64,000 bases of DNA from an uncultured Mediterraneibacter sp. (GCF_934330165.1 NZ_CAKRGI010000001.1:162408-226407); one strand, 5' to 3'. Counted from the stretch's first letter, positions 46,817-56,057 are shown. Notes: a model not told the origin generated them from the sequence alone. Made by a program: numbers and translations.

Positions 46817-47879
46817 CCTCATTCCTCCCGTCTTTATCTTCTGAATCCACATCGCTTCTGATCTGTTCTTTTTTTGCCCAGTAAAGTTTCTGCTGCTTCT
46901 CATTCAGTCCACTTACAAATCTCTTTTTAAAAATAAGGAACTCTTCCAGATCCATCAATATATGATACAAGACTGCCCGGTTCTCAAATTCTTCCCTGCT
47001 TTCCGGCAATGGTTCCGCCTTCATTTCTGCAAAAATCTCCTGCAGTCTTGCCAACTGCTTTTCCGGTTGGTTAATCTCAATAACATAGTCTGCCATATAC
47101 ATGATATAGTCAGCAATCATCAATGCCTGCTTTGGCATCGTCCGAATTTTCTTTATTTCATAATGCAGATTATGCAATACATTTAACTGCTTCATTCGCA
47201 TTTCAAAATAATCAATATAATATCCCGGATGTGACTGGAATGTATTCTCCTGATATTCATATGCTGCTTCAATATAGCCATGCAGTCTTTTTTCAAACTC
47301 TATAATCCTGTCCCATACATTAATCTGCATGTCCTTATTATGTAAATAGGCTGCAAGTTCGCACAATGTTATCTGAAGGAAATTTTCTGTCTCACGCATA
47401 TACCGGATCAGATCTTTTCTCTGTCCCTGATAGTCATAAAATAAATTCAGGAGCAATGCAATTGATACTCCAATCAACACCAGAAGAAATTCATCTCTGA
47501 TAAAAAGAAGACTAAAATCCCTTGCAATCAGAAAATGTGTACCGATCACTGCATTCACCGAAACTGTCGTCACCCACCCCAACAGATGACTGATCATCAG
47601 AATCATGAAAATATAGATCCCATATCCAAGCCATTCACTTTTCAACCAGCCAATTGTAACAGCTGCCAGCAGAACTGCAATCACAAACGTAATCAACCTG
47701 TACAGAGACAAACGCACTGTCTCCCATTTTGTGGTCACAATGGTGAGTAGCGTGATACTTCCCGCTGAAGCACCATACTGTAATCCGAGACTTTCTGCTA
47801 TATAAATTGCAGCACTGCTTCCTACAGCAATCTTAATTGCCTGAAAAAGAATTTTTTTCCACTTCTTTTTTCTCTCCAT
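46803..47879 (-). CDS. Aromatic acid exporter (FUSC/ArAE-like) family protein
   Basis: 358 residues: an N-terminal block of about six membrane helices (IKIAVGSSAAIYIAESLG, ...LITFVIAVLLAAVTIG, ...FMILMISHLLGWVTTVSV) typical of the ArAE_1/FUSC family, followed by a cytosolic helical domain ending in an acidic tail. The ATG at 47879 is the only start giving the family N-terminus; it lies within the GntR gene (47-bp overlap). Export of aromatic acids is inferred from family only. Confidence 0.83.
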   Translation of the reverse strand: MERKKKWKKILFQAIKIAVGSSAAIYIAESLGLQYGASAGSITLLTIVTTKWETVRLSLYRLITFVIAVLLAAVTIGWLKSEWLGYGIYIFMILMISHLLGWVTTVSVNAVIGTHFLIARDFSLLFIRDEFLLVLIGVSIALLLNLFYDYQGQRKDLIRYMRETENFLQITLCELAAYLHNKDMQINVWDRIIEFEKRLHGYIEAAYEYQENTFQSHPGYYIDYFEMRMKQLNVLHNLHYEIKKIRTMPKQALMIADYIMYMADYVIEINQPEKQLARLQEIFAEMKAEPLPESREEFENRAVLYHILMDLEEFLIFKKRFVSGLNEKQQKLYWAKKEQIRSDVDSEDKDGRNEDEAG

Positions 47880-48558
47880 CCATCTCATCCTCTTCATCCC
47901 TCGCAGAAGTAAACGCATTCGCATAGGAGGAAAAATAAACAGCAAAAGCTTCCCGGATCTTCTGATCGTCATTTGCTGCCATGGCCTCTGTGACTTCTTC
48001 CAACCGCCTGCAGCTTTCCTTCTTATCTCCCATATGGGTGATCGCATACGCAGCATACCCATCCAGCATCTTTTTCTGCATCTGCTCCAGATAGGCATTC
48101 CCAAGGAGGCTGATCAGACGCTCATGGAACAGCATTTCCCATTCTGCCATTCTTCTTTCATCCGGTGCATTCTTCATTCCCTTTAAGATACGTTCCAGTT
48201 GGACGCTGGAAGGATCTTCTGCATCCTCTTCTGTGAGCTGTCCACCCTGCCGGTGTTCTTTCGCTGCAAGAAGAATCGTATTCTCTGCCATCATCATCTC
48301 AATCATATGAAATACATCGTGGATCTGTTCTCTGTCTAATACCACTGCCTGCATATGCCGGTTGGGAAGTCTGACCGCAAAGCCCTCCTGCACTAAATTC
48401 TGTAATGCTTCCCGGATTGGCATCCTCGATACACCAAGCCGCTCTGCAAGTGCTTCCTGTGCCAGTTCTGTCCCCGGCTTTATCTGGCCTGACAAAATCT
48501 CCTCTTTGATCGTCTCTACAATATAATCCTTTGTCGGTACATTCATCATCAATCCCAT
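47833..48558 (-). CDS. GntR-family transcriptional regulator (FCD type)
   Basis: 241 residues: winged HTH with ELAQEALAERLGVSRMPIREAL, then an all-helical FCD-like ligand domain with metal-ligand-type His (FHERLISLLGNAY). FCD regulators sense small acids and usually control the next operon. ATG 48558 follows AGGAGGAAGACAG. First gene of the operon with the exporter-like and thioesterase genes, preceded by a strong promoter overlapped by a repeated 12-mer. Confidence 0.92.
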   Translation of the reverse strand: MGLMMNVPTKDYIVETIKEEILSGQIKPGTELAQEALAERLGVSRMPIREALQNLVQEGFAVRLPNRHMQAVVLDREQIHDVFHMIEMMMAENTILLAAKEHRQGGQLTEEDAEDPSSVQLERILKGMKNAPDERRMAEWEMLFHERLISLLGNAYLEQMQKKMLDGYAAYAITHMGDKKESCRRLEEVTEAMAANDDQKIREAFAVYFSSYANAFTSARDEEDEMDGEKKEVEKNSFSGN

Positions 48559-48616
48559 CTGTCTTCCTCCTCTGTATTCCATATCTTTCTATATTTTCAT
48601 CTTCGGATCTATAAAT

Positions 48617-48691
48617 GTATCCATTTTATGATACCTTCTTTTACATCTACTTTATATGTCATATTGTATCCATTTTTATCTTTAAAGTCAA
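48617..48691 (-). promoter_or_regulatory. GntR operon promoter with repeated putative operators
   Basis: Minus strand: -35 TTGACT (48691-48686), 17-bp spacer, -10 TACAAT (48668-48663). The 12-mer AAAATGGATACA occurs twice: overlapping the spacer and -10, and again downstream in the leader, where it is part of GTATC-N8-GATAC (48617-48634). This layout fits autorepression by the regulator. Confidence 0.6.
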
Positions 48692-48773
48692 TATTAAATC
48701 AATTTAAACGCCTGTTTTCGTATTATCTGTAAACATTTTTATTTCTTATTTCAGATTTTTATTTTTCTCATAT

Positions 48774-48814
48774 AAAAAAGCAGCTATAGGATCGCTTTGT
48801 ATCCATATAGCTGC
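48774..48814 (-). terminator. mscS terminator
   Basis: Minus strand: GCAGCTATATGGAT pairs with ATCCTATAGCTGC, followed by TTTTTTATAT. It separates the mscS gene from the GntR promoter in the 335-bp gap 48559-48893. Confidence 0.85.
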
Positions 48815-48839
48815 CTTACTCTATCTGCTGCAGGTTCTT

Positions 48840-48880
48840 ATGTTGCTGATTTTCATGCTACTGATTCTCATGCTGCTAAG
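48840..48880. repeat. Short tandem repeat, 15-bp unit, about 2.7 copies
   Basis: ATGTTGCTGATTTTC, ATGCTACTGATTCTC and ATGCTGCTAAG follow one another just after the mscS stop codon. No gene is apparent; it may be slippage-prone filler in the mscS 3' region. Confidence 0.7.
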
Positions 48881-48893
48881 AAATGCCTGCCCT

Positions 48894-49853
48894 TTATTTT
48901 CCTTCTTTCATATGCACTGTAAGCTGATTGAACGGAATCTCAATTCCTGCTTCATCGAACTGAAGCTTGATTTCTTCCAGCACTCTCCATCGTGTAGTCC
49001 AGTATGCCTCTGTCTTCACCCATGCACGCAGTCCGATTACAACACTGCTGTCAGCCAGTTCATCCACAAAGACTTTAATCTCCTCATCCTGTATTACATC
49101 TTTATCATTCAACAACATGGTCTCGATCAGACTCTTTGCCTTTTTCAGATCAGCATCATAGGCGATTCCGACTTTCAGATCTAACTGCCGCTCGGGACGT
49201 GCAGTCACATTAGTCAGACTGTTATCTGTCAGAATCCCATTCGGAACAATAATTGTCTTGTTGTCGATCGTCGTCATTCTTGTATAAAAAATCTGGATTG
49301 ATTTAACTGTTCCTTCGATCCCGGCTGAGTTGACCATAATATAATCGCCCACTTCAAATGGTTTTAAGATGAGGATCAGTATTCCCCCTGCAAAATTGGA
49401 AAGACTTCCCTGCACTGCAAGACCAATGGCTACACCTGCTGATGCGATCAGTGCCGCTACTGAAGAAGATTCCACACCAAATTTTGTAGCAATGAGAAAG
49501 ATCAGGATTGCATACATTACGAATTTCAGCATAGAATCTACGAACTGTCTGACTCCCACATCTGCATTTGCTCTCTCCATCGATCTGGAGACAATCTTCC
49601 TGATCCACTTGATCACTTTTCTTCCGATCAGAAAAAAAAGCATCGCAAATAAGACTTTCATTCCAAATGCGATCAGATTCGGAATATGATCATAAAAGTA
49701 TTGTACAAACTGATTGACTTCATTTGCTGTATCTTTTGTCACTTCCTGTGCTGAATCCAGCACATCACTGACGGAATCATTCGTAACCGTATCGGATGCT
49801 GCCAGATACAGACGCAGGATTGTACTCTGTAGCAGATTTCCTATTCCTGTCAT
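48894..49853 (-). CDS. mscS: MscS-type mechanosensitive channel
   Basis: Opens under hypo-osmotic stress to release solutes. 319 residues: N-terminal segment of ~55 polar residues, three membrane helices, the last being the pore helix (SAGVAIGLAVQGSLSNFAGG), then the beta domain with FEVGDYI and TIIVPNG and the C-terminal alpha-beta part. Single gene with its own terminator. ATG 49853 follows AAAGGAAAT. Confidence 0.93.
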   Translation of the reverse strand: MTGIGNLLQSTILRLYLAASDTVTNDSVSDVLDSAQEVTKDTANEVNQFVQYFYDHIPNLIAFGMKVLFAMLFFLIGRKVIKWIRKIVSRSMERANADVGVRQFVDSMLKFVMYAILIFLIATKFGVESSSVAALIASAGVAIGLAVQGSLSNFAGGILILILKPFEVGDYIMVNSAGIEGTVKSIQIFYTRMTTIDNKTIIVPNGILTDNSLTNVTARPERQLDLKVGIAYDADLKKAKSLIETMLLNDKDVIQDEEIKVFVDELADSSVVIGLRAWVKTEAYWTTRWRVLEEIKLQFDEAGIEIPFNQLTVHMKEGK

Positions 49854-49939
49854 TTTTTCTTATTTCCTTTCTCATTCATTTTTTATCAAGCTTTTTCACG
49901 CTTCTGTTGCCATCAATACACTTCCGTTTTTTCCTTCTG

Positions 49940-50788
49940 CTATTTCAATGCAAGAAATGCACAGAGATTACCGCGCTTATTTCCCATCGTACGATGCGAA
50001 TAAAGGATCTCACTGTTGCAGTGCGTACACACATTTGTAATCGCCATATGCTCTTCCGAAATCCCACTTTCTAAAAAAATCAGCTCATTGGCTTTCCAGA
50101 GATCCAACTGGTATTTTCCATTTGCTTTCTTATAAAATAACTGATCCCAGTTCTCCTTATCAAAAGCTTCACGGAATTTGTCGATCACCTCTTCGCTGAC
50201 TTCATAGCAGTCCATACACACCGAAGGTCCTACCGCAGCCAGTATCTCTTCCGGTCTGCATCCAAACGTCTCCTGCATCAGCTCAACCGTATGCTTTCCG
50301 ATCTTACCAACAGTACCACGCCACCCGGAATGACTCAGTCCGATCACTTTTCTGACCGGATCAACAAAATAAAGGGGAACACAGTCTGCATACGAAGTCA
50401 CCAGGCAGATTCCGGGTCTGTCTGTGATCAGACCGTCCACATCCGTATAATCCCGTTCCTTTAAAATTCCCTTTCCCCGGTCTTCCTCCGTCACGATCCG
50501 GACATTCGTAGTATGCGTCTGCTTTGAAAGTACCATATCCTCACAGGAAACTCCGATTGCTGCTCCCATACGCCGGAAATTTTCACGGACTGCCTCCGGG
50601 TCATCTCCCCGCTCAAAGCTTAAATTCATGGATGAATAATATCCCTTACTTACGCCTCCAAGTCTTGTAGAGAATCCATGTCTGACGATTCCCGTATTTT
50701 TAAAAAGCGGAAACTCCAAAAATGGTGTGACAGTTCCCGCTTCTTCCAAGATAGGTTCTTCATTTTTATATTTCAATCCTAAAGCCAT
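49940..50788 (-). CDS. pgeF: Peptidoglycan editing factor PgeF (YfiH/LACC1 family)
   Basis: Multicopper-oxidase-like fold; in E. coli it removes L-Ser-containing precursors from peptidoglycan synthesis, and homologues have purine nucleoside activity. 282 residues with KQTHTTNV, VDGLITDRPG, TSYADCVPL, GLSHSGWRGTVGKI (His and Cys metal ligands) and GPSVCMDCYEV. The start ATG 50788 is 6 bases from GGAGG; the ATG at 50794 overlaps the yraN stop. Last gene of the ribosomal-protein group. Confidence 0.93.
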   Translation of the reverse strand: MALGLKYKNEEPILEEAGTVTPFLEFPLFKNTGIVRHGFSTRLGGVSKGYYSSMNLSFERGDDPEAVRENFRRMGAAIGVSCEDMVLSKQTHTTNVRIVTEEDRGKGILKERDYTDVDGLITDRPGICLVTSYADCVPLYFVDPVRKVIGLSHSGWRGTVGKIGKHTVELMQETFGCRPEEILAAVGPSVCMDCYEVSEEVIDKFREAFDKENWDQLFYKKANGKYQLDLWKANELIFLESGISEEHMAITNVCTHCNSEILYSHRTMGNKRGNLCAFLALK

Positions 50789-50790
50789 TT

Positions 50791-51150
50791 TCATCCTCCA
50801 AATGCATTCTTTATCAGCGTGATCTTTGTCCCCTCGATTCCGACCACATCAAATCTGCACGGCACATCCTCCAGCTGCTGTTCTGTCAGATAATACATTG
50901 CCGTACGGAAGATCTTCTGCTGCTTTCTGGCATCCACCGCTTCCAGCGGACTTCCTTTCCGTTCATCAGCTCTGTATTTTACTTCACAGAACACGTAATA
51001 CGCTCCGTCCTTTGCAATCAGATCGATCTCCCCAAGACGACAGCGGTAATTAAACTGAAGAATCTCATATCCCATCTGCTCCAGATAAAAACCCGCTGCT
51101 TTTTCATAATCCGCTCCTGTCTTTCTCCGATTCTTCTGAATCTTTTCCAT
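50791..51150 (-). CDS. yraN: YraN family (UPF0102) putative nuclease
   Basis: 119 residues with a PD-(D/E)xK-like core: RRKTGADYEKAAGFYLEQMGY, then LGEIDLIAKDG and FCEVKYRAD, the E-I-D and E-V-K motifs of the family. Often found beside rnhB, as here. Its role in DNA metabolism is inferred. ATG 51150 follows GGAGAAGAGA; longer starts up to GTG 51189 overlap the rnhB stop. Confidence 0.92.
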   Translation of the reverse strand: MEKIQKNRRKTGADYEKAAGFYLEQMGYEILQFNYRCRLGEIDLIAKDGAYYVFCEVKYRADERKGSPLEAVDARKQQKIFRTAMYYLTEQQLEDVPCRFDVVGIEGTKITLIKNAFGG

Positions 51151-51185
51151 TCTCTTCTCCGTCATCTGCACTGAAACATTCATGA

Positions 51186-51944
51186 TCACATGAAATTTTT
51201 TATAAATGTCCTTCGGTGGATCGGTGACGGGCCATACTTTTGGATCGCTGCAATATGCTCTTTTGAGCCATATCCCTTATGCCCTGCAAATCCGTATTCA
51301 GGAAGAATTTTATCGTATTCGATCATCAGCCTGTCCCTTGTTACTTTCGCAAGGATACTGGCCGCAGCAATCGAAACACTCTTCGCATCCCCTTTAATGA
51401 TCGGAACCTGCATGATCGTCATCTCCGGGATTGTCACCGCATCATTAAGCAGAAGATCCGGTTCTCTGGAAAGTTTTGATACTGCCTCCCGCATTGCCTC
51501 ATACGTTGCCTGCAGGATATTGATCTCATCAATCCTTGCCGGGCTTGCCATTCCGATTCCCGTCGCAACTGCCTTCTCCATAATCTCATCATACAGTTCT
51601 TCTCTTCTTGCCGCTGACAGTTTCTTGGAATCATTTAGATATAAAATCTCACAGTCTGTCGGCAGGATCACTGCCCCTGCCACAACCGGACCTGCCAATG
51701 GACCTCTTCCTGCCTCGTCAATTCCACAGATGCACCGGTACTGACTATACTTTTCCTCATAAAAATGCATCTGTTTCAGCCGTTCTCGTTCCTGCACAAG
51801 TTCCGCCTGCTTTTTACGGTAACGTGCCGCCAGATTCTTCACACCGATTCGGGAATCCTGCTCATAAGAACCACAGAGTTTCTCCCAGCTATTTTCATCT
51901 GAATTTTCAAATTCTTTTTTTATCTCACTGATGCTTTTTCCCAT
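51186..51944 (-). CDS. rnhB: Ribonuclease HII
   Basis: Removes RNA from RNA-DNA hybrids, including single ribonucleotides. 252 residues: a basic/helical N-terminal extension (~70), then GIDEAGRGPLAGPV (Asp-Glu-Asp set), YLNDSKKLS, and GDAKSVSIAAASILAKVTRD. ATG 51944 follows AGGAG, which lies in the end of lepB. Typical neighbour of ylqF and yraN. Confidence 0.96.
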   Translation of the reverse strand: MGKSISEIKKEFENSDENSWEKLCGSYEQDSRIGVKNLAARYRKKQAELVQERERLKQMHFYEEKYSQYRCICGIDEAGRGPLAGPVVAGAVILPTDCEILYLNDSKKLSAARREELYDEIMEKAVATGIGMASPARIDEINILQATYEAMREAVSKLSREPDLLLNDAVTIPEMTIMQVPIIKGDAKSVSIAAASILAKVTRDRLMIEYDKILPEYGFAGHKGYGSKEHIAAIQKYGPSPIHRRTFIKNFM

Positions 51945-51948
51945 TTTG

Positions 51949-52500
51949 TTACTCCTGTCCGGTCAACTCATGACGGATCCATCCAATTTTTTCAAAAGGC
52001 CAGATCCTCATCCATGCCCTTCCTACAAAATCCTTTCCATGCACAACTCCCACATCTGCGGAACGGCTGTCCTTACTGTTGTTCCTGTTATCACCAAGTA
52101 CAAAATACTCATCCTCACCCAGCGTAACCGGCTCCGCAGCAATTCCGGCCTCCTGCATCACTTCATTTCCGTAATGTTCTTCCAGCTTTTCCCCGTTAAT
52201 ATAGACTGAACCGTCCAGGATCTGTACCGTCTCGCCGGGCAGTCCGATGATCCGCTTGATATAGTATGTACCTGTTTCATATTGATACGGAAATACAATG
52301 ATCTCAAATCTTTCCGGTTCCCGGAACTGATAAGAAATTTTATCAACGATCAGTTGATCCCCGTCAGACAATGTTGTCTCCATAGAAGACCCGCTTACCT
52401 GCGTTCTCTGTGCTACAAAGGTTACAAATCCCCATGCAATGATAACAACAATTACAATATATACCAGCCATCCTGCCAGTTCCTTTATAATTCCTCTCAT
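51949..52500 (-). CDS. lepB: Signal peptidase I
   Basis: Cleaves signal peptides of exported proteins at the outer membrane face. 183 residues: one membrane helix (~9-30), box B SGSSMETTL with catalytic Ser39, box D YYIKRIIGLPGETV with catalytic Lys82, and box E GDNRNNSKDSR. All catalytic residues are present, in contrast to the paralogue at 53386. The start overlaps the ylqF stop by 4 bp (ATGA). Confidence 0.95.
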   Translation of the reverse strand: MRGIIKELAGWLVYIVIVVIIAWGFVTFVAQRTQVSGSSMETTLSDGDQLIVDKISYQFREPERFEIIVFPYQYETGTYYIKRIIGLPGETVQILDGSVYINGEKLEEHYGNEVMQEAGIAAEPVTLGEDEYFVLGDNRNNSKDSRSADVGVVHGKDFVGRAWMRIWPFEKIGWIRHELTGQE

Positions 52501-53345
52501 ACTTCCTCCGGAACTTCCAGAGTGATCCTTCCAAGCCGTCCATTGCGGAAATCATCTAATAAGATAGCCGCCGCCTTCTCCGTATCAAATTCATTTCCCC
52601 GTACCAGGCAGTGCCTGCTCTGGGCAATCTTCTCAAGAACTTCAAACTTATCATCGGAATGCTCTATCGCATACTTTTCTTCCAGCACCCCCGGATAAGA
52701 TCGGTTCATAAAATCCACCAGCTCAGATGCCAGTTCTTCCGTCTGAAGGATCTCATCCTTGATGGAGCCGATAAACGCCAGTTTCAGACCGACTGCCTGA
52801 TCTTCAAATTTGGGCCAGAGGATTCCCGGTGTATCCAGTAATTCTACATTTTTATTCAGTCTGATCCACTGCTTCCCCTTTGTTACACCCGGTTTATTTC
52901 CTGTCTTCGCACAGGCTTTTCCTGCCAGGGAATTAATAAATGTGGATTTTCCCACATTCGGGATTCCTACTACCATGGCTCTGACCGGACGGTTCAGGAT
53001 TCCACGTCTGCGGTCCCGCTCCATTTTTTCTTTACATGCCTCTTGAATGACATTCTGGATTGATTTGATCCCGCCGCCCTTCCGGGAATTTACTTTTACC
53101 GCAGAATATCCTTTTTCTTTGAAATACTCCAGCCATTCATCATTTCTTCTGTCCTCTGCAAGATCTGCCTTATTCAGCAGGATCAGTCTTGCCTTATTCT
53201 TTCCTAATTCGTCAATATCCGGATTCCTGCTGCTAAGCGGAACCCTCGCATCTACAAGCTCAATGATCAGATCGATCAGCTTGATATTTTCCTGCATCAT
53301 CCTTCGAGCCTTTGTCATATGACCCGGATACCATTGAAAATGCAT
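52497..53345 (-). CDS. ylqF: Ribosome biogenesis GTPase YlqF/RbgA
   Basis: Circularly permuted GTPase needed for late 50S assembly. 282 residues with the permuted order: G4 NKAD (58-61), then G1 GIPNVGKST (127-135), then DTPG; the C-terminal ANTAR-like helical domain binds 23S rRNA. Starts MHFQWYPGHMTKA, a family signature. AGGAGG precedes ATG 53345. Between two signal-peptidase-type genes. Confidence 0.96.
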   Translation of the reverse strand: MHFQWYPGHMTKARRMMQENIKLIDLIIELVDARVPLSSRNPDIDELGKNKARLILLNKADLAEDRRNDEWLEYFKEKGYSAVKVNSRKGGGIKSIQNVIQEACKEKMERDRRRGILNRPVRAMVVGIPNVGKSTFINSLAGKACAKTGNKPGVTKGKQWIRLNKNVELLDTPGILWPKFEDQAVGLKLAFIGSIKDEILQTEELASELVDFMNRSYPGVLEEKYAIEHSDDKFEVLEKIAQSRHCLVRGNEFDTEKAAAILLDDFRNGRLGRITLEVPEEV

Positions 53346-53385
53346 ACTGTACCCTCCTGCATCCTGTTCTGTCTATGATAAATGA

Positions 53386-54042
53386 TTACTTTTTTACAAT
53401 TCCAAAATGATCTCCTGATGTGGTATTGAACCATACTTTTCCATAAAGATCCTCTTTTTTTACAATTCCAATCTCTGAAGATCTGCTGTCTTCCCCGCCT
53501 TGCGGATTATCTCCCAGAAGGAAATATTCATCCGCTCCAAGCTTCACCGATTCTGCTGCAATCCCGGCATCCCGGATTTCGGAGACATACTCATAATTCT
53601 TCAGTTCTTCCCCGTCGATATAAAGTTTCCCTTCTTTGATCTGAACTGTCTCACCGGGCAGTCCGGCTACTCTTCTGACATAAAAATGGACTTCTTTATT
53701 TCCATTCGGCCGGAATGCAACAATCTGCCCCCTCGATAACTCTTTCATATCGATCACCAGGCGATCCACAAGGACTACTTCCCCATTACGGATCGATGGG
53801 GTCATCGCATCTCCTGAATTGCTGATCCGGTGTCCAAAGAATGCAACAAGCAGCACTGCCACTGCACACGCCACTGCGATCTCTGCTGCCCAGATGATAA
53901 TCTGGCGGATCAGGCGTGGATTCTTCTTTTTTTCAAATTTTAACTTCTTTTTCTTATCTTCAAATTTTAAATGATTCTTTTTCTTTTTAACTTTTCTCTT
54001 TTTCCCGCCTCTCTGCCTGCGGAAATTAATCTCCTGTCCCAT
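53386..54042 (-). CDS. Signal peptidase I-like protein lacking the catalytic Ser and Lys
   Basis: 218 residues. A long basic cytosolic tail (1-45, mostly Lys/Arg), one membrane helix (~47-69), then signal peptidase boxes. Box B reads SGDAMTPS: the nucleophile position is Ala79 (codon GCG at 53808-53806). Box D reads YVRRVAGLPGETV: the general-base Lys is Arg123. Box E GDNPQGGEDSRS is intact, and the fold motifs otherwise match the active paralogue two genes away. It is therefore probably not a peptidase and may bind substrates or act as a chaperone or regulator, as the inactive SipA-type proteins of Gram-positive pilus loci do. The reading frame is intact and the ribosome site (GGGGAGG) good. 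Confidence 0.85.
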   Translation of the reverse strand: MGQEINFRRQRGGKKRKVKKKKNHLKFEDKKKKLKFEKKKNPRLIRQIIIWAAEIAVACAVAVLLVAFFGHRISNSGDAMTPSIRNGEVVLVDRLVIDMKELSRGQIVAFRPNGNKEVHFYVRRVAGLPGETVQIKEGKLYIDGEELKNYEYVSEIRDAGIAAESVKLGADEYFLLGDNPQGGEDSRSSEIGIVKKEDLYGKVWFNTTSGDHFGIVKK

Positions 54043-54123
54043 ACACGACCTCCCCTTATTTCGTCAGTGTATTCCCCACGTTCCACTTTCGTCCGGTCTT
54101 TTCTTTCCCTTAAGTAGAAGAAA

Positions 54124-54156
54124 AGGGACAATATACAAATCTTTGTAATTGTCCCT
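54124..54156 (-). terminator. rplS terminator
   Basis: AGGGACAAT and ATTGTCCCT (54124-54132, 54148-54156) pair, with TTTTCTTCT following on the minus strand; loop partly self-complementary (CAAA/TTTG). Confidence 0.8.
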
Positions 54157-54184
54157 CTCATGGTTACTATTTTGCTTATAGTTA

Positions 54185-54532
54185 TTATTTAACTAATTCT
54201 TTTACCTTAGCAGCCTTACCAACACGCTGTCTTAAGTAGTTCAGTTTCGCTCTTCTTACTTTACCTCTGCGGATAACTTCTACTTTCTCAACATGTGGAG
54301 AATGTACCGGCCATGTCTTCTCAACACCGATTCCGTTAGAGGACTTTCTTACTGTGAAAGTTTCTCTTGCTCCACCGCCCTGTCTCTTCAGGACTGTTCC
54401 CTCGAATACCTGGATTCTCTCACGGTTTCCCTCTTTGATCTTAGCGTATACTTTTACAGTATCACCAACGTGAAATTCAGGTGCATTCTCTTTTAACTGT
54501 TCTGCTTCGATTTTTTTAATAATTTCGTTCAT
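54185..54532 (-). CDS. rplS: 50S ribosomal protein L19
   Basis: Bridge protein at the 30S-50S interface. 115 residues with VHVGDTV-like [37 protein letters not shown] and [41 protein letters not shown] precedes ATG 54532. The 128-bp gap to trmD is AT-rich with no clear leader structure. Confidence 0.98.
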   Translation of the reverse strand: MNEIIKKIEAEQLKENAPEFHVGDTVKVYAKIKEGNRERIQVFEGTVLKRQGGGARETFTVRKSSNGIGVEKTWPVHSPHVEKVEVIRRGKVRRAKLNYLRQRVGKAAKVKELVK

Positions 54533-54660
54533 TTTCGTGTGACCTCCTTAATATTTGACGTTCTTAACACTCATTCTGTGCCAGAGGACCATCGCTCTTC
54601 TTTTCACAACTTTTGTAGTTTATCATACTTTTCTTATATTTTCAAGCATTTATTTTATTT

Positions 54661-55437
54661 TTAATCATTTATCTGGTCTTTCAGCCATTTTTTTTCTTTT
54701 TCTGTCAGATTACTCTTCTCCAACAGATCCGGTCTTCTCTCATAAGTACGGAGAATCGACTGCTCTCTCCGCCATTTTTCAATATTTGCATGATGTCCTG
54801 ACATCAGAACCGGTGGCACTTTCTTTCCATGCCACTCTTCCGGTCTGGAATACTGCGGATACTCCAGCAGATTATCCTGAAAAGATTCAAACTCCGCAGA
54901 TACATTGTTATGAAGCACGCCCGGTACTAATCTGGAAATCGCATCGACCATCACCATCGCCGGCAATTCTCCACCTGTCAGCACATAATCTCCAATCGAT
55001 ACATAATCCGTCACGATCTCTTCCAGTACCCGTTCATCAATCCCTTCATAATGTCCGCATAAAAGCACCAGATCTTCTTCCTTTGCAAGTTCCTCCGCCA
55101 TCCCCTGGCTGAACACATCTCCCTGCGGAGAAAGATAAACGACCCTGAGCTTTTTTTCTTTCACCGGCTCATCGTCTGAACCAGTCTCTGGTTTTCTTTC
55201 AGCGATCTTTTTTCTGACAGCTTCATATGCCAGATAGACCGGTTCTGCCTGCATCAGCATCCCGGCTCCGCCACCATAGGGATAATCATCCACACTTTGA
55301 TGCTTATTAAACGCATAGTCCCTGATATTAACTGCTTCAATCGACAAAAGTCCGTTACTTATTGCTCTGCCTGTAATACTGGTATTCAGTCCCTGCTCTA
55401 TCATTTCCGGAAAAAGGGTCAGTATATGAAAATTCAT
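54661..55437 (-). CDS. trmD: tRNA (guanine-37-N1)-methyltransferase
   Basis: Methylates G37 next to the anticodon and so prevents +1 frameshifting. 258 residues: SPOUT trefoil knot with [38 protein letters not shown] and [14 protein letters not shown]-terminal domain with [13 protein letters not shown]. The start shares one base with the rimM stop (TGATG). Confidence 0.97.
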   Translation of the reverse strand: MNFHILTLFPEMIEQGLNTSITGRAISNGLLSIEAVNIRDYAFNKHQSVDDYPYGGGAGMLMQAEPVYLAYEAVRKKIAERKPETGSDDEPVKEKKLRVVYLSPQGDVFSQGMAEELAKEEDLVLLCGHYEGIDERVLEEIVTDYVSIGDYVLTGGELPAMVMVDAISRLVPGVLHNNVSAEFESFQDNLLEYPQYSRPEEWHGKKVPPVLMSGHHANIEKWRREQSILRTYERRPDLLEKSNLTEKEKKWLKDQIND

Positions 55438-55946
55438 CAAATCAGTCCCTCCATCAGATGTACCGTCATTTTCTTCTCTTCCGGATCTACTTCCAGGATA
55501 CACTCATGAATTGCCGGGAGAAGCACCTCTCCGTACCCTTCTGACTGTACGATATAAACTTCATTTGCCCCTGTCTCCATCACGTCCTTCAGTACACCAA
55601 AACGTTCTTCACTCTCGTCTGTATAGACATCCATTCCGATCAGATCCCCGATATAATACTCATCCTCTTCCAGTTCAACTGCATTTTCCCTGGCGACAAA
55701 CAGACTTTTTCCTTTATATTTTTCAATGTCATTGATATCATTGATCCCTTTAAATTTCACGATCACAAACTGCTTAAAAAAACGGACTGACTGGATTTCA
55801 AGATCCAGCTTTTCTTTTCCTGTATCAAGGATGACTTCTTTTAATGTCTGAAACCTTGCAGCATCATCTGTTGTCGGAAAAACTTTTACTTCACCGCGAA
55901 GTCCATGCGTCGATGAAATGACTCCCACCTGTAAAAACTGCTCCAT
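55437..55946 (-). CDS. rimM: Ribosome maturation factor RimM
   Basis: Binds S19 and assists 30S head maturation. 169 residues: [19 protein letters not shown] start, RimM N-domain, then PRC-barrel with [12 protein letters not shown] and VLLPAI..CILEVD. ATG 55946 has AAAAGGAG about 10 bases upstream; longer starts lack family similarity. Forms a block with trmD. Confidence 0.95.
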   Translation of the reverse strand: MEQFLQVGVISSTHGLRGEVKVFPTTDDAARFQTLKEVILDTGKEKLDLEIQSVRFFKQFVIVKFKGINDINDIEKYKGKSLFVARENAVELEEDEYYIGDLIGMDVYTDESEERFGVLKDVMETGANEVYIVQSEGYGEVLLPAIHECILEVDPEEKKMTVHLMEGLI

Positions 55947-56057
55947 TGCCCTGTTCTCCTTTTGTTCACTCAATCTGCTCTGCGAAGCCCTGCATCTGTC
56001 CTCTTTCTGCTTCATCCCTGCCTTTTTCAGTTTTACCACAGTTTCGGCAGAAAAGAA

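Noticed and set aside
47880-48104. N-terminal extension of the exporter-like gene
   Set aside because: It is the out-of-frame reading of the GntR gene; family similarity begins only at 47879.
48840-49184. Plus-strand open frame starting in the tandem repeat
   Set aside because: Antisense to mscS and without a ribosome site.
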